Of a stretch of DNA of 64,000 bases, positions 45,820 through 54,728 are shown piece after piece. Origin of the DNA: Rhodovulum kholense (GTDB lineage: Bacteria; Pseudomonadota; Alphaproteobacteria; Rhodobacterales; Rhodobacteraceae); assembly GCF_003053725.1 (NCBI RefSeq), contig NZ_QAYC01000003.1:186001-250000 (forward strand), written 5' to 3'. Each line of letters begins with the position of its first letter. The first letter of the stretch is position 1. Below the pieces are notes generated by a model. It saw only the letters and a program-made list of their open reading frames with translations. It searched no databases and was not told the DNA's origin. A program made the translations under genes and the position numbers.

Positions 45820-46947
45820 GTGACGGGTTTCGACTTCGCCGCGCCGGGGCGCATCGTCTTCGGCCGGGGCCGGGCGGCCGAGGCGGTGCCCGCGCTTCTG
45901 GGCTGGGGCCGGCGCATCCTGCTGGTGCGCGGCGGGTCGGTGGCCTTTGCCGACCGGCTCGCGGCCGATCTGGTCGGGGCGGGCGCCACGGTCTGCCAGA
46001 TCCGCAGCCGGGGCGAGCCCGATCTGCCGGGGCTGGAGGCGGCGCTGGCCGAGGCGCGGGCCTTCGCGCCCGAGGCGGTGGTGGCCGTCGGCGGCGGTGC
46101 GGTCATCGATCTGGGCAAGGCGCTGGCGGCACTGGTGCCCTCGGACCGGCCGGTGATCGACCATCTAGAGGTGGTGGGTGCCGGTCTGCCGCTGCCGCGC
46201 GCGCCCTTGCCGTTCGCCGCGTTGCCCAGCACCGCCGGAACCGGGGCCGAGGCCACGCGCAACGCGGTCATCGGGGTGCCTGCGGCGGGCCGCAAGGTCA
46301 GCCTGCGCGATATCCGCATGCTGCCCCGTTTGGCGCTGGTCGACCCGGCCCTGACCGACGGCTGCCCGCGGGCGGTGACGCTGGCCTCGGGGCTCGATGC
46401 CATCGTGCAGGTGATCGAGCCCTATCTTTCCTGCCGCGCGACGCCCCTGACCGATGCGCTGTGCGCAGCCGCGATCCCCGAGGGGCTGGCGGCGCTGCCG
46501 CGGCTGATGGCGGCCGAGGACCCGGCGGCGCGGGAGGCGATGGCGCGGGTCAGCCTCACCGGCGGGCTGGCGCTGGCCAATGCCGGGCTCGGTGCGGTGC
46601 ACGGGCTTGCGGGCGTGATCGGCGGGCGGACCGGGGCGGCCCATGGCGCGATCTGCGGCCGCTTGCTGGTGCCGGTCTTGCGCGCCAACCGCGCGGCGCT
46701 GGCCGGGGCAGGGGGGGACCTCGCCCGGATCGAGCGGGTCCTGGACTGGATCGGCGCGGCCTTCGGCGGGCAGGGCGCGGAGGCGCTGGACCGGTTCGCG
46801 GACTGGATCGCGGCCTCGGGCCTGCCGCCCTTGCCAGAGATGGACCGCGCGGCGGTGGCGACCGAGGCGCTGGGCTCGTCCTCGATGAAGGGCAATCCGG
46901 TGCCACTTTCGGCGGCGACGCTGGCCGCGGTGCTGGCCGAGGCCTGA
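45820..46947 (+). CDS. Iron-alcohol-dehydrogenase family protein with a Gln metal ligand
   Basis: A 375-residue group III dehydrogenase starting at GTG, 2 nt after glpK. GGGAVIDLGK is the nucleotide-binding block. The metal site reads D in SGLDAIVQVIEPY with Gln in place of the usual first His, then His in GAVHGLAG and His in GAAHGAICG. This variant also occurs in other family members, by recollection. Co-expression with glpK suggests oxidation of glycerol, glycerol phosphate or another C3 compound, but this is inferred. It differs clearly from the enzyme at 13164-14309. Confidence 0.85.
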   Translation: MTGFDFAAPGRIVFGRGRAAEAVPALLGWGRRILLVRGGSVAFADRLAADLVGAGATVCQIRSRGEPDLPGLEAALAEARAFAPEAVVAVGGGAVIDLGKALAALVPSDRPVIDHLEVVGAGLPLPRAPLPFAALPSTAGTGAEATRNAVIGVPAAGRKVSLRDIRMLPRLALVDPALTDGCPRAVTLASGLDAIVQVIEPYLSCRATPLTDALCAAAIPEGLAALPRLMAAEDPAAREAMARVSLTGGLALANAGLGAVHGLAGVIGGRTGAAHGAICGRLLVPVLRANRAALAGAGGDLARIERVLDWIGAAFGGQGAEALDRFADWIAASGLPPLPEMDRAAVATEALGSSSMKGNPVPLSAATLAAVLAEA

Positions 46948-47140
46948 GCGGGTCCGGGGCGGCCGGGGCAAGCCGGTCTGTTCGGGCCGGTCTGTTCGGT
47001 CCGGTTGCGTCTGGCCGATTGGTCCGGGGCGACTGGTGCGGGGCGGTCGGGTCTGGCCGGTCCGCCAATCTGTCGCCCGGGCAGTCTTGCGAACAGGACG
47101 TCCGGCGAACGACACGTCCGGTGATCAGGGGGTCGACTGA

Positions 47141-50100
47141 TCAGGCGGTCTGGCGCGTCTGATCGAGCGCGTAGGCCACCAGATCGGCCTCACTCAGCGG
47201 GCGGGCGAACAGGTAGCCCTGCAGCACGTTGCAGCCGATGCCGCGCAGGATGTCGGCATGGGCCTGGGTCTCGACCCCTTCGGCGACGGTGCCGATGCCC
47301 AGCGTCTCGGCGATCTCGACGATGGCGCGCACCAGGTTGCGGGCCTGCGGGTCGCGCGCGGCGGGCGAGACGATCCGCCGGTCGATCTTCAGCGCCGAAG
47401 GGCGGATCTGCATCACCCCGATGATCGAGGCATGGCCCGAGCCGAAATCGTCGATCTCGATGTCGATCCCGGCCTCGCGGATCTTGTCGAGATGGAAGCG
47501 GAAGGCGTCGCTTTCCTCTTCGACGAGGATCGATTCCAGCAATTCGAAGGTCACCCGCGTGTCGGTGGCGGCGATGTCGAGCGCGCCCGAGACCAGATCG
47601 GGGTCATGCATCCGCCCGGAACTGACGTTGAAGCTGATCTTGGGCACCCGGAGCCCCTGCGCCTGCCAGCGATCGAGCGCGCCGCGCGCCTTCTGCATCA
47701 TGATGCGGTCGATCTCGGGCACGATCCTCAGCTGTTCGGCCACATGCATGAAATCGTCGGGGGCCAGCAGTCCCTTTTCCGGATGGCGCCAGCGCAGCAG
47801 CGTCTCGACGCCCACCAGCCGCCCGTCCTCGGCCGACACCTGGGGCTGGAAGAAGGGCACGAACTCGTCGTGCTCGAGCCCCTCCTGGATCTCGGCCGCA
47901 AGGCGCCGGTCGTTCAGGATCGACTGGTGCAGGTCGGAGGTGAAGAATTCCATCCGGTTCCGGCCCGCCTCCTTGGCGCGGTACAGCGCGGCATCGGCGA
48001 ACAGCGACAGCTCGGCCCCGGTCTCGCGCAGATCCTCGGTATGGGCGATGCCGAAGCTCGCGCCGAAGCGGCAATGCCGCCCGCCATACATCAGGGGTGC
48101 GGCCAGCCGCGCCTGGATGCGTTCGACGGCGTTGCGCGCCTGGGCGGGCGTGACCCCGGCCCCGAGCAGGATCGAGAATTCGTCGCCGCCGATCCGCGCG
48201 GCGAAATCCATGGGTCGCAGCGCCGAGTGCAGCACCTCGGCCACACGGATCAGCACCTCGTCGCCCGCCTCGTGGCCCAGGGTGTCGTTGACATACTTGA
48301 AATGGTCCAGATCCATGCGGATCAGCACCCCGTCGCACGGGCCACGGCCTTCGGCGGCGGCGCGCAGGCGGGCGGCGAGCCGCTGGTCGTAGGCGCGGCG
48401 GTTGGGCAGGCCGGTCAGCCCGTCATGCATCGCCTGATGCTCGTTCTCGCGGCGCATCCTGTCGGCCAGCAGATGCGCCGATTTCAGTTCGTTCTCGCGC
48501 TGCACGTCACGGGTCACGTCGAGCAGAAGACCGGTGAAGCAGACCGACCCGTCGGGTTCGCGCCGCGGCGTGGCCGAGCCCGACAGCCAGCGCTGGCCGT
48601 TCCGGGCCGTCCGGATCCGGAACCGGCGACGCCAGGCGGTCAGCCGCCGGGCGCTTTCGTGGATGCTGGCGATGAAGGCGGGGCGGTCCTCGGGGTCGAT
48701 CTGCTCGAAGGCCATCGTCCTGGCGTGGCCGGCCCGGGTCACCGGCGTATCGACCAGCTCGTCGAACTGGCCGCTGGTATACAGGAACTCGCTGCGCCCG
48801 TCGGGCAGCAGGCGGTATTCGAAGATCCCGCCGGGGGTGTTGTCGGCGATGGAACGCAGCCGCTCATGGGCGTCGCGCACCGCGCGGGCGGCATCGGCAG
48901 CGCGGTTTTCGGCCTCCATGTTGTCGGTGACGTCCATCAGGTTGCCGAACCAGCTTTCGGTGCCCTCGGGTGCCCGGAAGCGCACCGCCGAAACCAGGAT
49001 CCAGCGCATGCCGCGCTGGGGATGGAGCAGCCGGAACCGGTCTTCGAACCGGCTTTCGTCCCTGTCGGCATCCTGCGAGCGGCGCCGGTTTCGGATGCGG
49101 TCGCGGTCCTCGGGATGGATGCGGGCATAGATGCATTCGCCATCGGCGGAGATTTCGGCCCGGGTCACGCCCATCAGATCGGGCAGGCGGGCGCTGAAAT
49201 AGGGAAACCAGATCCGCCCGTCCGGCCCCTGCCGCCGTTCGTAAAGCGCGCCCGGCAGGTTGTCGGCCAGGGTCTGCAGCAGCGCCCCGGCCTGGCGCGC
49301 GCTGGCGGCGGCCTCGGCCAGCATGCGCTCGCGCTCCTTGGTCTCGTCGATCAGGATCATCGCGCCCGCGATCAGATCGGCCAGCCCGCGGGCCGAGCGG
49401 TCGATCTTGCGCGCCACCGACCGGTACCAGTGATAGCTGCCGTCGCCATGGCGCTTGCGGTGATCGTGAACCAGCGTGTCGGTCCGCCCCGCCAGCATGT
49501 CGTCGAACGCCGCCACGGCGCCCGGGCGGTCCTCGGGATGGACCAGCGCATGCCAGTTCTCGACGGTCGAGGCAAAGGCCCAGGGCGCGTAGTTCAGAAG
49601 CCGGTAGGTTTCGGCCGGGGCCCAGCCGGTCTGTTCGGCCGGGCAGACCGCCCAATGGCCGATCCCGCCCGACCGGGCCGAGGTGCGCAGCATCTCCTCA
49701 CGTTCCCAGGCGGCATTGCGCGAGGCCTCGGCCTCGGCCAGCGCCTCGGCCAGACGCTGTTCGTTGCGTTTGCGTGCGGTGATGTCCTTGAGGCTGCCGC
49801 AGATCACCGGCGGGCGGCCCGGACCCGCGGTGCGCACCGGGCGCGCGCTCGATTCGCACCAGATCCACGAGCCGTCGCGGTGGCGGACCCGGAAATCGGC
49901 CTGATAGCTCTGGCGTCGCCCGGCGATCAGGTCGTCGATCCCGGCGGTGGCGGCGGCGCGGTCCTCGGGATGCACGAGGCTCAGAAAGCTGTCCTGCGCG
50001 TCGGCGAGGTCGCTGCGCTCGAGACCGAGGATGCGGTAGAAGTGGTCGCTGCGGGTTTCCAGCCGGGTCTCGGGGTCAAGCATCCAGGGGCCGATGCCGC

Positions 50101-51001
50101 CGCTTTCGGTCGCGGCCCGGTGCAGCGCCACGGTGCGCTGCAGCATCCCGCGCGCGGATTCGGTTTCGGCCAGCGCCTCGGCCAGATCGGCCGCCGCGGC
50201 CTTGTGCGCGGTGATGTCGATCAGGCTGCCGCAGACCATGGCGGGCACGCCCGGATCCTCGGCCCGGTAGGTCTTGGCGGTCACCTCGACCCATTTCCAC
50301 GACGTGTCGCGGCAGCGCAGCCGGTAGCGCAGGCGGATCTGAGGTACGCTCCCGCTGACGAGGTCGTCGAAGGCGGCGATTGCCGCATCGAGATCGGCGG
50401 GGTGGATGCGGGCGCGCACCCAGGCCGAGTCGAGCGCGAAGGCCCCGGGCTCGAAGCCGAGCATCCGGTAATAGGGGTCGCTGGCCCACATCTGCCGCCG
50501 TTCGAGATCGAAATAGAACTGGCCGACCCCGGCGGTTTCGGCGGCGATCTGAAGGATGCGGGCGTGCCGCTCGGGGGAGATGCCCTCGCCGGTCGCCGGG
50601 CGCGGCGGCCGCGCGTCCGTCAGCGTGGGCAGGGCCGGGCCGTCGGTCTCAAGCAGGATGGCCTCGATCCCGCCGGTGGCGTTCGGCACCGGGCGCAGGC
50701 AACAGTCGAAGACCCGTTCGGTGCCGTCGGCCGCCCGGAACCCGAAGCGCGCCCGCAGCCGTTCGGTGCCGGGCCGCTGCAGCGCCCTGCAGGCTTCGGA
50801 GAAGCGTGCCGCATCCTTCGCGCTGAGCAGCCCGTCCAGCAGCCCGTCATCCGGGACCGCGTCGAGCGGCCGGTGCGGCAGGCCAAGCGCCCGCGCCATC
50901 GCCGGGTTCCCCGCCAGAACACGCCCGTCCGGAACGAGCAGGAGCGCAGGGGTTGCGGCATTTCCAAACAACCGGTGAAACGAGTTACTGGTCGAATCCA
51001 T
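47141..51001 (-). CDS. Multi-PAS GGDEF-EAL c-di-GMP enzyme
   Basis: A 1286-residue soluble protein: about six PAS/PAC modules in tandem (roughly residues 10-830, each ending in a GxLxDIT or similar PAC motif), a GGDEF domain with intact IGGDEFSILLG near residue 935, and an EAL domain from about 1030. The EAL signature is VETLLRW (near 1061), with the later metal/active residues FNVSSGRM, DDFGSGHAS and AEGVETQ kept, so phosphodiesterase activity is plausible. No membrane segment or signal is seen. It probably reads an internal signal such as redox state or a flavin/heme ligand. Confidence 0.92.
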   Translation of the reverse strand: MDSTSNSFHRLFGNAATPALLLVPDGRVLAGNPAMARALGLPHRPLDAVPDDGLLDGLLSAKDAARFSEACRALQRPGTERLRARFGFRAADGTERVFDCCLRPVPNATGGIEAILLETDGPALPTLTDARPPRPATGEGISPERHARILQIAAETAGVGQFYFDLERRQMWASDPYYRMLGFEPGAFALDSAWVRARIHPADLDAAIAAFDDLVSGSVPQIRLRYRLRCRDTSWKWVEVTAKTYRAEDPGVPAMVCGSLIDITAHKAAAADLAEALAETESARGMLQRTVALHRAATESGGIGPWMLDPETRLETRSDHFYRILGLERSDLADAQDSFLSLVHPEDRAAATAGIDDLIAGRRQSYQADFRVRHRDGSWIWCESSARPVRTAGPGRPPVICGSLKDITARKRNEQRLAEALAEAEASRNAAWEREEMLRTSARSGGIGHWAVCPAEQTGWAPAETYRLLNYAPWAFASTVENWHALVHPEDRPGAVAAFDDMLAGRTDTLVHDHRKRHGDGSYHWYRSVARKIDRSARGLADLIAGAMILIDETKERERMLAEAAASARQAGALLQTLADNLPGALYERRQGPDGRIWFPYFSARLPDLMGVTRAEISADGECIYARIHPEDRDRIRNRRRSQDADRDESRFEDRFRLLHPQRGMRWILVSAVRFRAPEGTESWFGNLMDVTDNMEAENRAADAARAVRDAHERLRSIADNTPGGIFEYRLLPDGRSEFLYTSGQFDELVDTPVTRAGHARTMAFEQIDPEDRPAFIASIHESARRLTAWRRRFRIRTARNGQRWLSGSATPRREPDGSVCFTGLLLDVTRDVQRENELKSAHLLADRMRRENEHQAMHDGLTGLPNRRAYDQRLAARLRAAAEGRGPCDGVLIRMDLDHFKYVNDTLGHEAGDEVLIRVAEVLHSALRPMDFAARIGGDEFSILLGAGVTPAQARNAVERIQARLAAPLMYGGRHCRFGASFGIAHTEDLRETGAELSLFADAALYRAKEAGRNRMEFFTSDLHQSILNDRRLAAEIQEGLEHDEFVPFFQPQVSAEDGRLVGVETLLRWRHPEKGLLAPDDFMHVAEQLRIVPEIDRIMMQKARGALDRWQAQGLRVPKISFNVSSGRMHDPDLVSGALDIAATDTRVTFELLESILVEEESDAFRFHLDKIREAGIDIEIDDFGSGHASIIGVMQIRPSALKIDRRIVSPAARDPQARNLVRAIVEIAETLGIGTVAEGVETQAHADILRGIGCNVLQGYLFARPLSEADLVAYALDQTRQTA

Positions 51002-51293
51002 ACGCCGTTCCGGAATCCGGGCCTCGGGTGGCCTCGGATACGGTCTACGAAGCGAACCCCTAACAAGACCCTTAACGGTCCCGCTTCGGTCGCATTCGAA
51101 ACGTTTTTCGGTCGGCTTCGGGGGGGGGCGCTCCGCAGCCCGGGGAGTCCTCGATATGGGGGTAGCCAGGGCGCTGGAGGGGCGGACAGCCAGCCGTTGC
51201 GGCCCGGAACGGGTCCGGGACCGTCGATATCGGCACGGCGGCGACAGGACGCCCGTATGGCCCCGATCCGGTCGGCCCGCGCCAGAAAAAACG
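51002..51293. other. 292-nt spacer
   Basis: Gene-free DNA right of the start of the multi-PAS gene. It should hold that gene's promoter. A G-run at 51121-51129 is the only notable feature. Confidence 0.35.
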
Positions 51294-51476
51294 TCAGCCT
51301 GCGACCGCGGCCGGGCTCTCGGCAGAGATCCACAGACGGGCTGCCACGGTCAGCACCGCGATCGTTCCGGTCAGCGAGAGGGTTGCCAGCGCCATCAGCC
51401 AGGACTGCGTCAGCACAAGGGCCAGACCCGCGCAGGCATACCCGACGGCCATTCCGACCAAGACCAGACCCAGCAT
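51294..51476 (-). CDS. Small two-helix membrane protein
   Basis: 60 residues, almost entirely two hydrophobic helices (LGLVLVGMAVGYACAGLALVL and LMALATLSLTGTIAVLTVAA). A GGGAAACGGGA purine tract precedes the start. No family recognised. It is short, so coding is probable but not certain. Confidence 0.5.
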   Translation of the reverse strand: MLGLVLVGMAVGYACAGLALVLTQSWLMALATLSLTGTIAVLTVAARLWISAESPAAVAG

Positions 51477-51537
51477 TCCCGTTTCCCATTCATCTGCCGC
51501 AATGGGCTCAGAGAAGGCGGGACTCGGGGCGAAATTA

Positions 51538-51573
51538 GGGCAGGGGCGCGGCGTTTTCGGTGCGGTCCTGCCC
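51538..51573 (-). terminator. Hairpin after urtE
   Basis: Minus strand: GGGCAGG and CCTGCCC arms with a further partly paired inner stem around a GAAAA loop, then TAATTT. It lies 4 nt after the urtE stop and probably ends the urt transcript. Confidence 0.6.
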
Positions 51574-51576
51574 CGG

Positions 51577-52272
51577 TCAGACCGAGACGGCGCGGATCAG
51601 GCGGTCCTTTGCCAGCTCGGCCTTGGAGCCCGACAGCGTGACCGCGCCGCGTTCCATCACGTAGAACCGGTCGGCGAGGGCATAGGCGAATTCGAAATAC
51701 TGTTCGACCAGCACGATGGCCATCCGGCCCTGGTCGCGCAAATAGTCGATCACCCGGCCGATCTGCTGGATGATGTTGGGCTGGATGCCCTCGGTCGGTT
51801 CGTCCAGCAACAGAAGCTTGGGCTTGGTGATCATCGCCCGGGCGATGGCCAGTTGCTGTTGCTGGCCGCCCGACAGATCGCCGCCGCGCCGGTGCGCCAT
51901 GTCCCTGAGCACCGGGAAGAGTTCATAGATCTCGTCCGGCACGACGCGGTCGGGGCGGGGCAGGCAAGCGAATCCGGTTTCCAGATTCTCGCGCACGGTC
52001 AGCAGCGGAAAGATCATCCGCCCCTGCGGCACGTAGCCCACGCCGCGATGGGCCATGCCCTGGGCCGGGACCCGGCCGACGGCGGCGCCGTCCAGCTCGA
52101 TCTCGCCGCCCGAGCGGGGGTGGGTGCCCGAAATCGCCTTGAGCAGGCTGGTCTTGCCCACGCCATTGGTGCCCATGACGCAGGTCACCTCGCCCGCGCG
52201 GGCCTCGATATCGACGCCGTGCAGGATCTGCGAGCCGCCGTAATGCAGGGTCAGGCCGGTTGTTTTCAGCAT
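51577..52272 (-). CDS. urtE: Urea ABC transporter ATPase UrtE
   Basis: A 231-residue LivF-like ATPase of the urea transporter. Walker A GTNGVGKTS, signature LSGGQQQQLAIARAM and Walker B LLLLDEPTEGIQPNIIQQIG are typical of UrtE, which ends in ...IRAVSV-like tails. It pairs with UrtD beneath the UrtB/UrtC permease. Starts 3 nt after the urtD stop; last gene of the operon. Confidence 0.94.
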   Translation of the reverse strand: MLKTTGLTLHYGGSQILHGVDIEARAGEVTCVMGTNGVGKTSLLKAISGTHPRSGGEIELDGAAVGRVPAQGMAHRGVGYVPQGRMIFPLLTVRENLETGFACLPRPDRVVPDEIYELFPVLRDMAHRRGGDLSGGQQQQLAIARAMITKPKLLLLDEPTEGIQPNIIQQIGRVIDYLRDQGRMAIVLVEQYFEFAYALADRFYVMERGAVTLSGSKAELAKDRLIRAVSV

Positions 52273-52275
52273 CGC

Positions 52276-53016
52276 TCAGCGCCCCAGATAGACATCGATC
52301 ACCTGCCGGTTCTTCGTGACATGGTCGAGACTGCCCTCGGCTAGCACCGATCCCTCGTGCAGCACCGTCACCTTGCAGTCGAGCCGCCGCACGAATTCCA
52401 TGTCATGTTCGACGACCACCACGGCACGGGTCTTCGCGGCCTCCTTCAGAAGGTCGGTGGTGTGCTCGCGCTCGGCCAGGGTCATGCCGGCGGCGGGCTC
52501 GTCGACCAGCAGCAGGCGCGGCTCCTGCGCCAGCAGCATGCCGATTTCCAGCCATTGCTTCTGGCCGTGGCTCAGCTCGCCCGACTTGCGGTAAAGCTGG
52601 TCGCCAAGGCCGATCTCGTCGGCCAGTTCGGCCACCCGGGCGCGGTCCTCGGCGCTCTGGCGATAGGCCAGCACCTTCCAGGGCGCGCGGTCCTTCTTCA
52701 GCGCCATCAGCAGGTTGTCGAAAACCGACTGGTCCTCGAACACGGTGGGGCGCTGGAACTTGCGGCCCACGCCCTCGCGCGCGATCTGGCTTTCGCTCAT
52801 CTTCAGGAGCGAGACCGAGCGTTCGCCCCAGAGCACCCGGCCGCTATCGGGGCGGGTCTTGCCGGTGACGATGTCCATGAAGGTGGTCTTGCCAGCGCCG
52901 TTCGGCCCGATGATGGCACGCAGCTCTGCAGGACCGATCTCGAACGAGAGGTTGTTGATGGCGCGGAACCCGTCGAAGGTGACCGAGACGCCCGAGACCT
53001 CGAGAAGGGCTGTCAT
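52276..53016 (-). CDS. urtD: Urea ABC transporter ATPase UrtD
   Basis: A 246-residue LivG-like ATPase (VSVTFDGFRAINNLSFEI, Walker A GPNGAGKTT, signature LSHGQKQWLEIGMLL characteristic of UrtD, Walker B LLLVDEPAAGMT). Start at 53016 overlaps the urtC stop by 4 nt. Longer in-frame versions would run into urtC. Confidence 0.94.
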   Translation of the reverse strand: MTALLEVSGVSVTFDGFRAINNLSFEIGPAELRAIIGPNGAGKTTFMDIVTGKTRPDSGRVLWGERSVSLLKMSESQIAREGVGRKFQRPTVFEDQSVFDNLLMALKKDRAPWKVLAYRQSAEDRARVAELADEIGLGDQLYRKSGELSHGQKQWLEIGMLLAQEPRLLLVDEPAAGMTLAEREHTTDLLKEAAKTRAVVVVEHDMEFVRRLDCKVTVLHEGSVLAEGSLDHVTKNRQVIDVYLGR

Positions 53017-54251
53017 TGATCGGCCTCCTTCTCGCGGAACGACCCGGTATCGGGGCCGAGATCGGCGCCATGGCGCGCGGGCGCGCGGCGGCCCGAGATC
53101 AGGTCGAAAAGCCCGCCGATGCCCTTCGGCGCGAACAGCGTGACCAGAACGAAGCCGAGCCCCAGCAGCACCTGCCACCAGTCGACCCATTTGATCGTGT
53201 AGATCCCCAGCGGCAGGTCGGGCACCTGTCCGCCGGTGAACCAGGTCGACAGAAGCGACACGACGCCCGCGCCGATCACGGCGCCATAAAGCCGCCCGCG
53301 CCCGCCGATGGCGACCCAGACCGCCAGATAGATCGAGGCGATGGGCGCCATTTCGGCAGGGTTGATGATGCCCGCCTGGGGATAGTAGAGCGCGCCCGCG
53401 ATGCCCGCGATCACCGCCGTCAGGGTGAAGACGAAGAGCTTGTAGGCCTCGACCGAATAGCCGAGGAACCGCACCCGGGCCTCGTCGTCGCGGATGCCCC
53501 GGATCACCGAGCCGAACTTGCCCGACACCACGAAGGCCGCGATCACGTAGCCCAGCGCCAGCGCGGCGGCCGAGCCCCAGAAGAACCAGATCGACAGCAG
53601 CGATTGCGGCACGTCCGCGGCGCCGGGGATGTTCTGCAGCCCCGACAACCCGTTATTGCCCCGCAGCCCGCTGTCGTTCTGGAACAGATACAGCGACAGG
53701 GCCAGCGTCATCGCCTGGGTCAGGATCGACAGATAGACGCCGGTCACGCGGCTTCGGAAGGCGAGCCAGCCGAAGACCAGCGCCAGAAGGCCCGGCACCA
53801 GCACCACAAGGGCCAGTTGCAACGGCAGCGAATGGGAGAAGGCCCAGATCGCCGGGAAGTCCGACCCGCCGACCACGCCGAAGATCTGGGTGCCGATGGC
53901 GTCGCGGATTTCCTGCGGCGTCGGCGGGATCTCGGCCTGGGCCAGCGAGGCCGCGACGATGGTCTCGGTCCGGGCATACATCAGCCACATGCCGATCATG
54001 TAGCCGCCAAGCCCGAAGAAGGCGAAATGGCCCAGCGACAGGATGCCGGTATAGCCCCAGACCAGATCCATCGCGATGGCGATCAGGCACAGGCACAGCG
54101 TCTTGCCCAGCGTCTTGACGAAGCTGGTCGAGATCAGGCCCAGGCCGACGCCCTCGCCAAGGACCGTGACGGCGGCCACGAAAAGCGCAAGCACGCCGAG
54201 GAAGATCAGCACCGAAGGGTTTCGGGCAAACAGGCTGTCTTTCACGGGCAT
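53013..54251 (-). CDS. urtC: Urea ABC transporter permease UrtC
   Basis: A 412-residue LivM-like permease with about ten membrane helices. The YTGILSLGHFAFFGLGGYMIGMWLM stretch is conserved in UrtC, and SGLQNIPGAADVPQSLLSIWFF and GGRGRLYGAVIGAG follow. The start MPVKDSLFARNPSVL is chosen because earlier frame sequence belongs to the GNAT gene on another frame; it overlaps that gene's end by 10 nt. Confidence 0.93.
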   Translation of the reverse strand: MPVKDSLFARNPSVLIFLGVLALFVAAVTVLGEGVGLGLISTSFVKTLGKTLCLCLIAIAMDLVWGYTGILSLGHFAFFGLGGYMIGMWLMYARTETIVAASLAQAEIPPTPQEIRDAIGTQIFGVVGGSDFPAIWAFSHSLPLQLALVVLVPGLLALVFGWLAFRSRVTGVYLSILTQAMTLALSLYLFQNDSGLRGNNGLSGLQNIPGAADVPQSLLSIWFFWGSAAALALGYVIAAFVVSGKFGSVIRGIRDDEARVRFLGYSVEAYKLFVFTLTAVIAGIAGALYYPQAGIINPAEMAPIASIYLAVWVAIGGRGRLYGAVIGAGVVSLLSTWFTGGQVPDLPLGIYTIKWVDWWQVLLGLGFVLVTLFAPKGIGGLFDLISGRRAPARHGADLGPDTGSFREKEADQ

Positions 54252-54724
54252 GCCTCCTGCGGCGCGAGGATCTTGGTGTAATAGGCGCTGTGCGGGTCGA
54301 TCCGGTAGGCGCCGAACGGCTCGCAGGGCTCGAAACCCTGCCGTTCGTAAAGCGCGCGGGCCGCCGCGAAGGGCTCGGTCGCGCCGGTTTCCAGCCAGAG
54401 CGCGCGATAGCCCCGGCGGCTGGCCTCGGTCTGGATCGCTGCCAGCAGCGCCGCGCCGACCCCTTGCCCACGGTGGGCGGCGGCGGTGTGCATCGACTTG
54501 ATCTCGCCCGCCGCGGGCGACAGCGCCTTCAGCGCGCCGATGCCGGCAAGATCGGGGCCGTCCCAGGCGGCCCAGACCGCCACCTCGGGCACGTCGAGCG
54601 CCGCGACCGGGAGGAAGTGACAGCTTTCGGGCGGGCTCGTGGATTCGCAAAAGGCGGCATGGGTGGCCAGAAGGCTGCGGATCGCCGGATCGGACAGGTC
54701 TGCCAGAGCGATGCGAAGGGCCAT
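54242..54724 (-). CDS. GNAT acetyltransferase inside the urt operon
   Basis: A 160-residue N-acetyltransferase. The acetyl-CoA-binding motif A is clear (IKSMHTAAAHRGQGVGAALLAAI), and motif B gives ALYERQGFEPCEPFGAY. It sits between urtB (4-nt gap) and urtC (10-nt overlap), a place normally empty in urt operons, so it must be co-transcribed with urea uptake. Its substrate is unknown. It could be a recent insertion or a modifying enzyme for a nitrogen compound. Confidence 0.88.
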   Translation of the reverse strand: MALRIALADLSDPAIRSLLATHAAFCESTSPPESCHFLPVAALDVPEVAVWAAWDGPDLAGIGALKALSPAAGEIKSMHTAAAHRGQGVGAALLAAIQTEASRRGYRALWLETGATEPFAAARALYERQGFEPCEPFGAYRIDPHSAYYTKILAPQEACP

Positions 54725-54728
54725 GGTG

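Noticed and set aside
46972-47003. Direct repeat of GCCGGTCTGTTCGG in the spacer after the second iron dehydrogenase
   Set aside because: Two copies of low-complexity sequence without a hairpin or linked function.
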